Shown here: one piece after another, positions 17,713-26,606 of the stretch
Position numbering within the stretch: position 1 is the stretch's first letter
Layout: every line of letters starts with the position of its first letter
Assembly: GCF_001644195.2 (NCBI RefSeq)
Contig: NZ_LWBL02000017.1
Span: 1-54,656 of the forward strand
Source of the DNA: Bacillus marinisedimentorum
Lineage (GTDB): Bacteria > Bacillota > Bacilli > Bacillales > Bacillaceae_O
Direction of reading: 5' to 3'
Length of the DNA stretch: 54,656 nt
The notes under the pieces: model-generated
What the model was told of the DNA's origin: nothing
Database searches by the model: none
What the model saw: the letters and a program-made list of their open reading frames with translations, nothing else
Program-made: the position numbers and the translations under genes

Positions 17713-18813
17713 TTACAGTCTGGCATAGCGGCTTATATTCAGGAGGACACCTACAGCCATCAGCATAAGCGTAAGTGATGAACCGCCGTAACTCAGGAAC
17801 GGGAGAGTTATGCCGGTTACCGGCATTAAGCCAGTTACTACACCGATATTGATCATGACCTGTACAGCAATCATCCCGATAATTCCGACAGCGAGAAGGC
17901 TCCCGAAAAGGTCAGGCGCACCCAGTGCAATACGGATCCCCCGGAACAGAAGCAGGCAAAACAGGAAAATAACGAGTGAACCGCCGATAAATCCGAGTTC
18001 TTCGGCGAGAATCGCAAAAATGAAATCAGTCTGCGGCTCCGGCAGATAAAAAAACTTTTGCCTGCTTTGGCCAAGTCCAAGTCCGATGAGACCGCCCGGA
18101 CCGATCGCATAGAGTGACTGAATGATTTGAAAACCGCTGCCGAGAGGATCCTGCCATGGGTCCAAAAAAGAAGTAATCCGCTTAATCCGGTACGGAGCTG
18201 ATAAAATAAGGCCTGCAAAACCAGCAGCACCAATGAAAGCCAGTACAATGAAGTGGCCAAGCCTCGCACCGGCAACATAAATCATAAGGACACACGTACC
18301 GACCATCACCGCTCCTGTCCCAAGGTCAGGCTGAAGCATGATAAGCCCGAATGCTGTAAACACAAGGCCAAGTGATGGGACAAGCCCTTTCTTGAACGAT
18401 GTAATCTTTTTCTGGTTCTCAGATAAAAATTTGGCGAGGAACACAATCATTGCAATTTTCATAAACTCGGAAGGCTGGATGGAAAAGGCCCCAATGCCAA
18501 GCCAGCTCCTGGCACCGCCCCTTACCATGCCGACTCCCGGGATAAGGACGATAAGGAGCAGGAAAAAGCAGGCGATGAGTATAACCTTCGACCACGTTCT
18601 CCATGTCCAGTAATCAATGTTCATAATGACGAACATTGCAGCTACACCCAAACCTGCGAACAGTAATTGCCGCTTAGCAAAAAAGAACGAATCATCAAAC
18701 TTATATGTCGCCCAAACCGCACTGGCACTGTATACCATGATCAAGCCGATCGATAGCAGAATAAGTGTGGCTGCAACAAGAATAAAGTCAGGTGTCGATT
18801 TTTTGGTCGGCAA
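17713..18813 (-). CDS. spoVE: SEDS-family peptidoglycan polymerase SpoVE
   Basis: Ten-transmembrane SEDS glycosyltransferase that works with SpoVD to build spore cortex. The 366-aa product has LILLSIGLIMVYSASAVWA near the start, then GGARSWLGIGAFSIQPSEFMK, LQPDLGTG, LPEPQTDFIFAILAEELGF and the C-terminal LPFLSYGGSSL loop. Position next to murD and within dcw distinguishes SpoVE from FtsW/RodA, although sequence motifs alone cannot. TTG start at 18813 after GAGGTG. A terminator follows directly. Confidence 0.94.
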   Translation of the reverse strand: MPTKKSTPDFILVAATLILLSIGLIMVYSASAVWATYKFDDSFFFAKRQLLFAGLGVAAMFVIMNIDYWTWRTWSKVILIACFFLLLIVLIPGVGMVRGGARSWLGIGAFSIQPSEFMKIAMIVFLAKFLSENQKKITSFKKGLVPSLGLVFTAFGLIMLQPDLGTGAVMVGTCVLMIYVAGARLGHFIVLAFIGAAGFAGLILSAPYRIKRITSFLDPWQDPLGSGFQIIQSLYAIGPGGLIGLGLGQSRQKFFYLPEPQTDFIFAILAEELGFIGGSLVIFLFCLLLFRGIRIALGAPDLFGSLLAVGIIGMIAVQVMINIGVVTGLMPVTGITLPFLSYGGSSLTLMLMAVGVLLNISRYARL

Positions 18814-18855
18814 TGCACAAACACCTCGATTTAGTGGAATCGCAGGACTAGCCTG

Positions 18856-20202
18856 TTATTTCAGTTTATGCACGCTCTTTACAAACATGTCCCCGCGTTC
18901 TTCAAAAGTTTTGAACTGATCCCAGCTTGCACACGCCGGTGACAGCAAAATGACATCACCGCTATTGGAAAGTTCATATGCCGCCGGAACAGCTTGTTCC
19001 ACATTATCGACAAGTTTTATTTGTTTAATCCCTGCTTTTTCAGCCGAACCCTTTATTTTTTCGGCAGTTTGTCCAAAGGCCACTACCGCTTTGACCCGGT
19101 CCATATACGGAATGAGTTCATCAAAGCCGTTTCCCCTGTCAAGGCCGCCGGCCAACAAGATAACCGGCTGTTGAAAAGCAGATAGAGCTGCCGTTGTTGC
19201 CAGAGTGTTTGTCGCTTTGGAATCGTTATAAATCTTCCTGCCGTTTAACTCAGTCACAAACTGCAAACGGTGTTCCACACCTGTGAAAGTTGTAAGGACT
19301 GTCCGTATCGCATCATCATCCGCCCCCATTATTTTGGCTGCCGCTGCGGCTGCGAGGATGTTTTGCAGATTGTGTCTACCGGGCAGGACGATATCTTCCA
19401 GGCTGATTATTTTTGCACCATCCACATGGAGGAAGCCTTCACGGACACAGGCTCCTTCATCAATCTGCTGTTCAACGGAAAAGTATACAGTCTTTGCATT
19501 AGTCCCGCGGGCAAGATCAACGACTTCAGCATCATCATAATTGACAACCGCAAAATCTTCTTCCGTCTGGTTCATGAAGATCCTGGCCTTCGCAGCGCCG
19601 TATTCCTCCCGTGTGCCGTGATAATCAAGATGGGCATCAAACAAATTTAATAGTACGGCTACTTTCGGGCGGAATGTTTCGATGCCGAGAAGCTGGAAGG
19701 AAGACAATTCAATGACAATCGGCTGTTTTCCGTCCGCTTGTTCGGCCACTTCACATGATACTGTACCGATGTTGCCGGCGAGTTTCGGATTTTTCCCGGC
19801 CTCCTGCAGCATCCTGTGAATAAGAGTGGTTGTGGTCGTCTTTCCATTAGAACCGGTAATGGCCACAAACGGTGAAGACGTGATCCTTGCAGAAAGTTCC
19901 ACTTCCGTAATGATGGGCACACTCTTTTCGATCGCCAGCTGCAGGAATGGAATCGAATAAGGGATCCCCGGATTTTTCACAATGTAATCAACATTTTCAT
20001 CGAGAAGTTCAGGAGGATGACCGCCGACAATAACTCTGATCCCCAGCGACTGTAATTCTGCAGCCGCATCATCTCCTGCAAGGGAGTTCCGGTCGTTGAC
20101 TGTGACACTGGCTCCCATCCTGTTCAATAGCTTCGCTGCGGCCAGGCCGCTTTTGGCAAGGCCGAGCACTAAAATATGTTTACCTTCCAACTCGTTTCTC
20201 AT
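18856..20202 (-). CDS. murD: UDP-N-acetylmuramoyl-L-alanine--D-glutamate ligase
   Basis: Adds D-Glu to UDP-MurNAc-L-Ala. The 448-aa product has the N-terminal UDP-binding fold ([20 protein letters not shown]), the Mur-ligase ATP loop ([20 protein letters not shown]), [14 protein letters not shown], and the C-terminal domain ([35 protein letters not shown]). Its start lies just after the mraY stop, with the ribosome-binding site inside the mraY end. Confidence 0.98.
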   Translation of the reverse strand: MRNELEGKHILVLGLAKSGLAAAKLLNRMGASVTVNDRNSLAGDDAAAELQSLGIRVIVGGHPPELLDENVDYIVKNPGIPYSIPFLQLAIEKSVPIITEVELSARITSSPFVAITGSNGKTTTTTLIHRMLQEAGKNPKLAGNIGTVSCEVAEQADGKQPIVIELSSFQLLGIETFRPKVAVLLNLFDAHLDYHGTREEYGAAKARIFMNQTEEDFAVVNYDDAEVVDLARGTNAKTVYFSVEQQIDEGACVREGFLHVDGAKIISLEDIVLPGRHNLQNILAAAAAAKIMGADDDAIRTVLTTFTGVEHRLQFVTELNGRKIYNDSKATNTLATTAALSAFQQPVILLAGGLDRGNGFDELIPYMDRVKAVVAFGQTAEKIKGSAEKAGIKQIKLVDNVEQAVPAAYELSNSGDVILLSPACASWDQFKTFEERGDMFVKSVHKLK

Positions 20203-20205
20203 CGT

Positions 20206-21180
20206 TTACATCCACACCTCTAAATAGATTCCCAACACGGCAAATAGTATCCCTGCTGTCCAGAATGTCACAACAACGCGCCATTCGCTCCATCCTTTCA
20301 GTTCGTAATGATGATGGAGCGGGCTCATTTTGAAGATGCGTTTGCCGGTTGTTTTAAAAGAAATCACCTGGATAATTACGGATAATGTCTCAATGACGAA
20401 TACACCGCCGACAATGACTAATAGGATTTCCAGTTTCGTCAATACCGCAATGGCGGCGATTGCGCCGCCGAGTGCCAGCGAGCCTGTATCCCCCATAAAA
20501 ACTTTAGCGGGATGGGCATTGAATACGAGAAAGCCAAGGACTGCCCCCACCACCGCGACAGAAAATACTGCAGTCTGGAATTCAGCGATGTTCCAGGCAA
20601 GGATCGCATACGCGCCAAACGCTACCGCTGCTGTCCCTGCCAGCAGCCCATCAAGGCCATCGGTCAAATTGACTGCATTCGATCCGCCCACGAGCATGAC
20701 TACGAGCAAAATAAAATAGAACCAGCCAAGGTCAAACCCGATTCCTGTCCCGGGGATGGAAAGAGTCGTTTCAAATCCAGACTGCATTAATAAATAATAA
20801 AAAACAACAGCAATGATGAGCTGGCCCGCAAGTTTCTGCTTTGATGTCAAGCCAAGGTTCCGCTTCATCACCACTTTGATGAAATCATCTATGAATCCAA
20901 TAATTCCGTAACCGAGCAAGACAAACAGCAGCATATACGTTTCCGTAGAAATTTCGGAAAATTTGGCCGTCATAACCAGCGTAGCTGCCACTGTCGCAAA
21001 GATGATCATCAGGCCTCCCATAGTCGGTGTGCCTGATTTTTTCTGGTGGGACTGTGGTCCCTCTTCCCGGATACTCTGCCCGAACTTCAGCCGCCTTAAA
21101 AACGGGATGAAAATCGGTGATAATAACACGGCTATCAAAAAAGCCGCAAGAATCGTGTATAATATGACACGCTCAAGCAT
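20206..21180 (-). CDS. mraY: Phospho-MurNAc-pentapeptide transferase
   Basis: Integral membrane enzyme that makes lipid I from UDP-MurNAc-pentapeptide and undecaprenyl phosphate. The 324-aa product has about ten hydrophobic segments. Signatures are [13 protein letters not shown] near residue 45, [14 protein letters not shown] (catalytic Asp pair), [33 protein letters not shown] and [11 protein letters not shown]. It sits 43 bp downstream of murF. Confidence 0.98.
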   Translation of the reverse strand: MLERVILYTILAAFLIAVLLSPIFIPFLRRLKFGQSIREEGPQSHQKKSGTPTMGGLMIIFATVAATLVMTAKFSEISTETYMLLFVLLGYGIIGFIDDFIKVVMKRNLGLTSKQKLAGQLIIAVVFYYLLMQSGFETTLSIPGTGIGFDLGWFYFILLVVMLVGGSNAVNLTDGLDGLLAGTAAVAFGAYAILAWNIAEFQTAVFSVAVVGAVLGFLVFNAHPAKVFMGDTGSLALGGAIAAIAVLTKLEILLVIVGGVFVIETLSVIIQVISFKTTGKRIFKMSPLHHHYELKGWSEWRVVVTFWTAGILFAVLGIYLEVWM

Positions 21181-21223
21181 TTCATGGACTCCTTCCTCAA
21201 CAAATCAATTCAGTTGCTGCATC

Positions 21224-22591
21224 TCATTCCGCCAGCGATTCCACCAGCGTTTCCAGTTTCATTCCGCGAGAAGCTTTGAACAATACCACGGTCTCGTTTG
21301 TAAGCTCATCCTCAAGAATGGCACCAGCTTCTTCTTTTGACCGGACGAGGTGGACAGGGATGTCTTTTTGACTATCACTGACCGCTTCACCAATCCATTT
21401 TCCTTTTTCCCCGACTGCGATTAGCTTTGTGATCGGTTCTCCTATCACATCCGCAACACTTCTATGCAGCTCCTGCTCATTCCCGCCCAGTTCATACATG
21501 TCGCCGAGAACAAGAATTTTCCGGGTATATCCCGGAAGTTCTTTGAGCGTTTCGACAGCGGCCTTCATTGAGGTCGGGCTGGCGTTGTAGGCATCATTAA
21601 TGAAAAGTGAACCGTTTTTGCCTTTCACTCGCTCCAGGCGCATGCCAGTCAGACGGATATTGCGCAGACCCGAAGTGATTTGACCGTCATCGAGGCCAAG
21701 TGCCAGTCCCGCTGCAATTGCAAAAACAGCATTTTTAACATTGTATGCGCCCGGGAGAGGGATAAAATACTCTTTTTGTTCGTTATTCAGCTTGAATGCC
21801 TGGCCTTCTCCGCTGAAACTGACATCACGGATGATATAATCATTTTCAGCTCCAAAGCCGCACGTCTCGGTCTTGATTCCAAGTTCCCGGGAGTTCAAGA
21901 GCGGTTCATCTCCATCGATGATAAGTTTGCCCTCATCCTTAAGGCCGTCAACAATCTCCATCTTTGCCTTTGCGATCCCTGCGCGCGAACCGAGCTGCTC
22001 CATATGTGACTCACCGATATTTGTTATGATTGCGATATCCGGGCGTGCCAATTTACTTAGAAAAGAAATTTCCCCGAAACTGCTCATTCCCATTTCAAGA
22101 ATAAGAAGCTCGGTACCTTCTTCCATTGCAAGGATGGTGAGCGGCATCCCGATATGGTTATTGAAATTCCCCCCTGTTTTATGGGTGGCATACTTGCGGG
22201 AAAGGACGGCCTCGAGCATGTCTTTCGTTGTCGTTTTGCCGTTGCTGCCTGTCACTGCCACTACATAAGGGTTTACCTTTTCCAAATAAAAGGCGGCCAG
22301 TTTCTGTAATCCGGAAAGTGTGTCCTCCACATAAAAAAGAGGAAAGTCGGTCGGCACAAACTTTGGCACTTCCCGCCCCTTTTTCCATAAAGAAGCCACA
22401 GCCCCATTTTCGATGGCTTCTTTCAGAAAGTCATGACCGTCGAAGCGCTCCCCTTCAATCGGGATGAAAAGTCCCTTTTTCACTTCTTGGCGGCTGTCGG
22501 TAAAAACGCCGGAAATCATTATGCTGCTGTCTTCCGCAGCTCCGCGGAAATCAGAAAATGCCGAAGTCAGCTCCGCTACTGATAATTTCAT
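21224..22591 (-). CDS. murF: UDP-N-acetylmuramoyl-tripeptide--D-alanyl-D-alanine ligase
   Basis: Adds D-Ala-D-Ala to the muropeptide precursor. The 455-aa product has FTDSRQEVKKGLFIPIEGERFDGH, the ATP loop [31 protein letters not shown] (MurF-specific), ILEMGMSSFGEI, FINDAYNASPTSMKAA and VLGDMYELGG. It overlaps murE by 4 bp (ATGA), so the two are translationally coupled. In B. subtilis murF lies outside this cluster beside ddl, so its presence here is a difference in layout. Confidence 0.97.
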   Translation of the reverse strand: MKLSVAELTSAFSDFRGAAEDSSIMISGVFTDSRQEVKKGLFIPIEGERFDGHDFLKEAIENGAVASLWKKGREVPKFVPTDFPLFYVEDTLSGLQKLAAFYLEKVNPYVVAVTGSNGKTTTKDMLEAVLSRKYATHKTGGNFNNHIGMPLTILAMEEGTELLILEMGMSSFGEISFLSKLARPDIAIITNIGESHMEQLGSRAGIAKAKMEIVDGLKDEGKLIIDGDEPLLNSRELGIKTETCGFGAENDYIIRDVSFSGEGQAFKLNNEQKEYFIPLPGAYNVKNAVFAIAAGLALGLDDGQITSGLRNIRLTGMRLERVKGKNGSLFINDAYNASPTSMKAAVETLKELPGYTRKILVLGDMYELGGNEQELHRSVADVIGEPITKLIAVGEKGKWIGEAVSDSQKDIPVHLVRSKEEAGAILEDELTNETVVLFKASRGMKLETLVESLAE

Positions 22592-24057
22592 TTTCCTCCC
22601 AGCTCCTTTATCGCATCATATGCAACTAACCTGTCATCAAAGTCCAGCACCCTGTCACCAATGATCTGGTATGTTTCATGCCCTTTACCGGCAATCAGCA
22701 CGACATCGCCTTTTTTTGCATTTTTAACCGCATGCTTTATCGCTTCGCTGCGGTCGGTTATTTTTACATACTCGTATCCTTTAACCCCTTCTTCCATATC
22801 GCGGATTATGGCTTCTGGATCTTCCGAGCGGGGATTATCGGATGTGAATACCGGCTTATCGGCATACTTGACCGCAATTTGTGCCATTAGCGGGCGCTTC
22901 GCCCGATCCCGGTCTCCTCCGCACCCGACAATGACATGTACATCACCTTCAGCAAACTGGTTGACGGTCACCAGTACATTTTCAAGGCTGTCCGGCGTAT
23001 GGGCATAATCTACGATCACAGCAAATTCCTGCCCGGCATCAACAGGCTCGAACCGGCCTGCAACACCTCTGACAGAAGAGATGCTGCCCGCAGCTTCAGC
23101 AAGCGGAACTCCGGCACCAAAAGCTGCCGCTACTGCTGCCAGTACGTTATAAACACTGAACTTTCCGATCAGGTCCATGCTGATTTCAAGAGATTCATTC
23201 GGCGTTTCCAGCAGGAATGTTGTCCCGCCTGCTTTTAGCTTTATATTTTTCGCAGCCACGTCCGCCGGTTTGTCAATTCCGTATGTAATCACCTGTGCCG
23301 CTGTGCCTCTCATAAACTCCTCGGAAGCAGTGTCATCGGCATTCAAAACCGCAATTTTCCGCTCATCAGGCTTGTATGCATTTCCCAGCAGTGTGAATAA
23401 GAGGCCCTTAGAACGCCGGTATTCTTCCATAGTGTGGTGATAATCGAGGTGGTCCTGTGTCAGATTCGTGAAAATGGCGATACTGAAATCAATTCCTCTT
23501 ACCCTGCCAAGGTCAAGTGCGTGGGATGACACTTCCATAATTGCTGTATCCACTTTCTCATCTCTCATGTCCTTGAACAGCTTTTGCAGCGGCAGCGACT
23601 CAGGTGTCGTGTTCGTTACGTCGTACATCTTATCGCCGATTTTATTGTGAATCGTACCGATCAGACCGGTTTTTTCTCCGGCGTCCCGGAAAATATTTTC
23701 CAGGAGATGGGTGACTGTGGTTTTTCCGTTTGTTCCAGTCACTCCGATCACATTCATACCTGCAGTCGGATACCCATAAAAGACATTGGCAAGCACTGCC
23801 ATCGCACGCCTGGAATCGCGCACCAAAATGACCGGTATCCCGGCTTCCACCTGTCTTTCGGCGATAATCGCACTCGCCCCGTTCTTTTCCGCCTGCCCCA
23901 CATAATTATGACCGTCCACTGTGAAACCTTTAATGCAGAAAAACAGGCTGCCGGGCTTAACTTCCCGCGAGTCCATCTCCAGCGACTTGATTACCGGATC
24001 GGCTTCCCCGTCATATTTGTAAAGGACAAGATGTCCCAGCAGTTCTTTCAACTCCAT
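22588..24057 (-). CDS. murE: UDP-N-acetylmuramoyl-tripeptide synthetase MurE
   Basis: Adds the third amino acid to the stem peptide. The 489-aa product has MDSREVKPGSLFFCIKGFTVDGH, the ATP loop VIGVTGTNGKTTVTHLL, TTPESLPLQKLFKDM and VDYAHTPDSLENVL. The substrate-selecting motif DNPRSEDPEAII (Asp-Asn-Pro-Arg) indicates meso-diaminopimelate as substrate, not lysine. It starts the murE-murF-mraY-murD-spoVE unit, with its own putative promoter at 24101-24109. Confidence 0.98.
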   Translation of the reverse strand: MELKELLGHLVLYKYDGEADPVIKSLEMDSREVKPGSLFFCIKGFTVDGHNYVGQAEKNGASAIIAERQVEAGIPVILVRDSRRAMAVLANVFYGYPTAGMNVIGVTGTNGKTTVTHLLENIFRDAGEKTGLIGTIHNKIGDKMYDVTNTTPESLPLQKLFKDMRDEKVDTAIMEVSSHALDLGRVRGIDFSIAIFTNLTQDHLDYHHTMEEYRRSKGLLFTLLGNAYKPDERKIAVLNADDTASEEFMRGTAAQVITYGIDKPADVAAKNIKLKAGGTTFLLETPNESLEISMDLIGKFSVYNVLAAVAAAFGAGVPLAEAAGSISSVRGVAGRFEPVDAGQEFAVIVDYAHTPDSLENVLVTVNQFAEGDVHVIVGCGGDRDRAKRPLMAQIAVKYADKPVFTSDNPRSEDPEAIIRDMEEGVKGYEYVKITDRSEAIKHAVKNAKKGDVVLIAGKGHETYQIIGDRVLDFDDRLVAYDAIKELGGK

Positions 24058-24100
24058 AAATCAATCGTTCCTCTCCGTCGTTTAAATTCAATCCTATCCC

Positions 24101-24109
24101 ATTATATCA
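24101..24109 (-). promoter_or_regulatory. Putative extended -10 promoter for murE
   Basis: Minus strand TGATATAAT (extended -10) lies about 44 nt upstream of the murE ATG. No good -35 is visible at 17 nt, which is acceptable for an extended -10 site. It is needed because spoVD has its own terminator. Confidence 0.55.
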
Positions 24110-24215
24110 AAAATCCTGCAGTTAAATGATGTGGATTTGGCACAGGAGGATATCCCATTTGTTCCATTACCCTACTTTCTGCCAAATATACCGTCTTTCA
24201 GATATTTTTTTAAAA

Positions 24216-24400
24216 GGCTTTGTTAAACACTGCTGTTGGATATCCGCTGGAAGCACTCGCTTTCACCAGGGGCGCAAAAGCGGCACTTGCTCTTTCTTGC
24301 CTTCGGTTGCATCCACGGTGCCTTCTTGGCAGCGGAGCGGGAGATGAGACTCTATCATTGCGCAAGGGTTCAAACGGGGGCTCATTTGTCCCGTTGCTCC
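24216..24400 (-). mobile_element. Decayed, inverted copy of the 250-bp MITE-like element
   Basis: It begins with GGCTTTGTTAAACACTG and continues ATCCGCTGGAAGCACTCGCTTTCACC, matching the reverse complement of the right end of the intact element at 10901-11150. Homology continues through CGGTGCCTTCTTGGCAGCGG and GGCTCATTTGTCCCGTTGCTCCCGC. The other terminal repeat and a target duplication are not visible, so it is truncated or worn. It occupies the spoVD-murE gap (24058-24562). Confidence 0.75.
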
Positions 24401-24534
24401 CGCAGAACATTGAATAAACTCATCGAATTTCACATCGCATGAAGAAAACGCAGAGCGTTTTAGATGAGTCTCGTAGAGTCACACCGATCGAAATAGAGAT
24501 GCGATCATGAATTGGCAAGGTCCTTTCTTCACAG

Positions 24535-24564
24535 AAAAAGAAGCCATGAAATGCACATGGCTTC
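24535..24564 (-). terminator. Terminator of spoVD
   Basis: GAAGCCATG/CATGGCTTC hairpin followed by TTTTTC on the minus strand. It overlaps the stop codon of spoVD and would separate spoVD from murE. Confidence 0.88.
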
Positions 24565-26518
24565 ACTCCCTGTCTTTTTCTTTCTCTCCGGTGGATGAAT
24601 CTTCATCCCCGAGAAATATGCGGATGGTTGCACCAGACTTCACTTTGACACCTGCTTCCGGAGCCTGCCTGATTACAGTATCTCCTTCACCGCTTTTATC
24701 CAGTTTTAAATTCAGCAAATATTTTTGAAGCTCTTTCTTAGTGACGCCGATCAAATCCGGCACCTCAACCAGAGGTTCATCCAGCCAGGTGGTTTCCTTT
24801 TCGATCTGGTCTTTTCTTTTTTGGACACCGAGCGCCCGGAGACTGTCCTCCATAATGTTTCCTACGATCGGTGCAGCGACGACGCCGCCGAACTGAACGG
24901 TATTTTTCGGGTTATCTATCGCAACATATACAACAATTTGCGGGTCGTCTGCAGGTGCGAATCCGATGAAGGATACGATGTGATTGTTTGTCATATACCG
25001 GCCGTCCTTGACCTTCTGTGCGGTCCCCGTCTTTCCGCCGACACGGTATCCTTCCACAAATGCCCCCTTGCCTGTTCCCTTGGCGACGACACTTTCAAGG
25101 GCGTGCCTCACTTCTTCGGATGTCTTTTCTGAAATGACTTTCCGCTTCATTACGGGATTATTTTTATTGACGACTTCACCAGTTACAGGATCGATCCATT
25201 CTTTTGCAATGAACGGCTGATAAAGATACCCGCCGTTGACGGCAGCCGATACTGCGGTCACCTGTTGGATCGGTGTCACGGATACCCCCTGTCCGAAAGC
25301 GGTAGTCGCCAGCTCAACAGGACCGACACGATCGGGTGAAAATAAAATACCTGTTCCTTCGCCCTGGAGATCAATACCTGTTTTCTCGCCGAAACCGAAG
25401 TTTTTAATATAAGAAAACAGCTTTTCCTTGCCAAGCCTTTCACCCAATGTAACAAAACCCGGGTTGCAGGAATTTTCCACGACTTCAAGAAAAGTTTGCG
25501 ATCCATGGCCTCCTTTTTTCCAGCAGCGGAGCTTTGCGCCAGCAACTTCAATGCTTCCTGGATCATGAAAATGGTCATTTTCAAGGTCGACCGCACTTTC
25601 TTCAAGCGATGCGGCCAATGTAATGATTTTGAATGTGGACCCTGGTTCATACGTACTCCATACCGGCAGGTTGCGATTATAAATTTTCGGATCGGCTTTT
25701 TGATAATCTTCCGGATTGAAGCCAGGCCTGCTCGACATTCCGAGAATCTCGCCGGTATTGGGATTCATAGCAATAGCGATGGCGCCGTCAGGGTGATATT
25801 TCGCTTCAGCAATATCGAGTTCCCGTTCCATGATAGTCTGGACTTTCGTATTGATTGTCAGTTTCATATCAAGTCCATCTTCCGGAGGTTCATAATTATC
25901 GGCCAGATCAGGCATCCGCTTTCCTTTTGCATCTGAAAAAAACGATACATGGCCCTGTTTTCCTTTTAGATACTTATCATAATACAGCTCCAGGCCGGTC
26001 AACCCCTGGTTGTCAATCCCGGCAAAGCCGAGCACATGGGACAAATAGTTCCCATATGGGTAATGGCGCCGGAAATCTTCGGCAATGTAGACGCCCTCAA
26101 TCCCAAGCTCCCTCACTTCCCTGGCCTTTTCATAGCTGATTTTACGGCCTTCCGGATGGATTCGCTCTATGGAAATACCCTTAGTAACATGCTTGTACGC
26201 TTTTTCAACAGGCATGTTAAGCACCGCAGCCAGTTTTTGGGCAGCACTTTCAGGATTCTTTATCTGCCTCGGCACCACCAGGACAGAAGGCGAGCTGACA
26301 TTTGTTGCAAGAACTTCCCCGTTCCGGTCCAAGATATCCCCGCGCATGGGCTCAAACGGAATGTTGCGGCTCCATGAATCGGCAGCTTTCGATGACAGCC
26401 AGTTTCCGAGATAGAATTGAACATATCCGAGTCTTACATCAATAATCAAAAAAACAGAAAGGCATATAATGAAAACAGTCATTAGCCTTTTTCTCACCGT
26501 TACATTTGAAACGCGCAT
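24563..26518 (-). CDS. spoVD: Sporulation-specific penicillin-binding protein SpoVD
   Basis: Class B transpeptidase that works with SpoVE on spore cortex. The 651-aa product has an N-terminal membrane helix (residues about 12-32) and a dimerisation domain (EPMRGDILDRNGEVLATN). The transpeptidase domain carries the active Ser at 294 (YEPGSTFKIITL), the SxN motif (VENSCNPGF) and KTGTAQ. A single C-terminal PASTA domain follows (VEVPDLIGVTKKELQKYLL). The single PASTA and length distinguish it from pbpB. ATG after GGGGAGG. Confidence 0.96.
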   Translation of the reverse strand: MRVSNVTVRKRLMTVFIICLSVFLIIDVRLGYVQFYLGNWLSSKAADSWSRNIPFEPMRGDILDRNGEVLATNVSSPSVLVVPRQIKNPESAAQKLAAVLNMPVEKAYKHVTKGISIERIHPEGRKISYEKAREVRELGIEGVYIAEDFRRHYPYGNYLSHVLGFAGIDNQGLTGLELYYDKYLKGKQGHVSFFSDAKGKRMPDLADNYEPPEDGLDMKLTINTKVQTIMERELDIAEAKYHPDGAIAIAMNPNTGEILGMSSRPGFNPEDYQKADPKIYNRNLPVWSTYEPGSTFKIITLAASLEESAVDLENDHFHDPGSIEVAGAKLRCWKKGGHGSQTFLEVVENSCNPGFVTLGERLGKEKLFSYIKNFGFGEKTGIDLQGEGTGILFSPDRVGPVELATTAFGQGVSVTPIQQVTAVSAAVNGGYLYQPFIAKEWIDPVTGEVVNKNNPVMKRKVISEKTSEEVRHALESVVAKGTGKGAFVEGYRVGGKTGTAQKVKDGRYMTNNHIVSFIGFAPADDPQIVVYVAIDNPKNTVQFGGVVAAPIVGNIMEDSLRALGVQKRKDQIEKETTWLDEPLVEVPDLIGVTKKELQKYLLNLKLDKSGEGDTVIRQAPEAGVKVKSGATIRIFLGDEDSSTGEKEKDRE

Positions 26519-26606
26519 ACGTTAACCTCCCCATTCATCTCAGACGGGCCTGGTTTATACGTATGCGCGTGTCTTTTAAGGTAGAACAAGCTATCCAGTG
26601 GGCATA

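Noticed and set aside
24220-24442. Short protein frames in the spoVD-murE gap
   Set aside because: They lie inside a decayed MITE copy and have no start signals.
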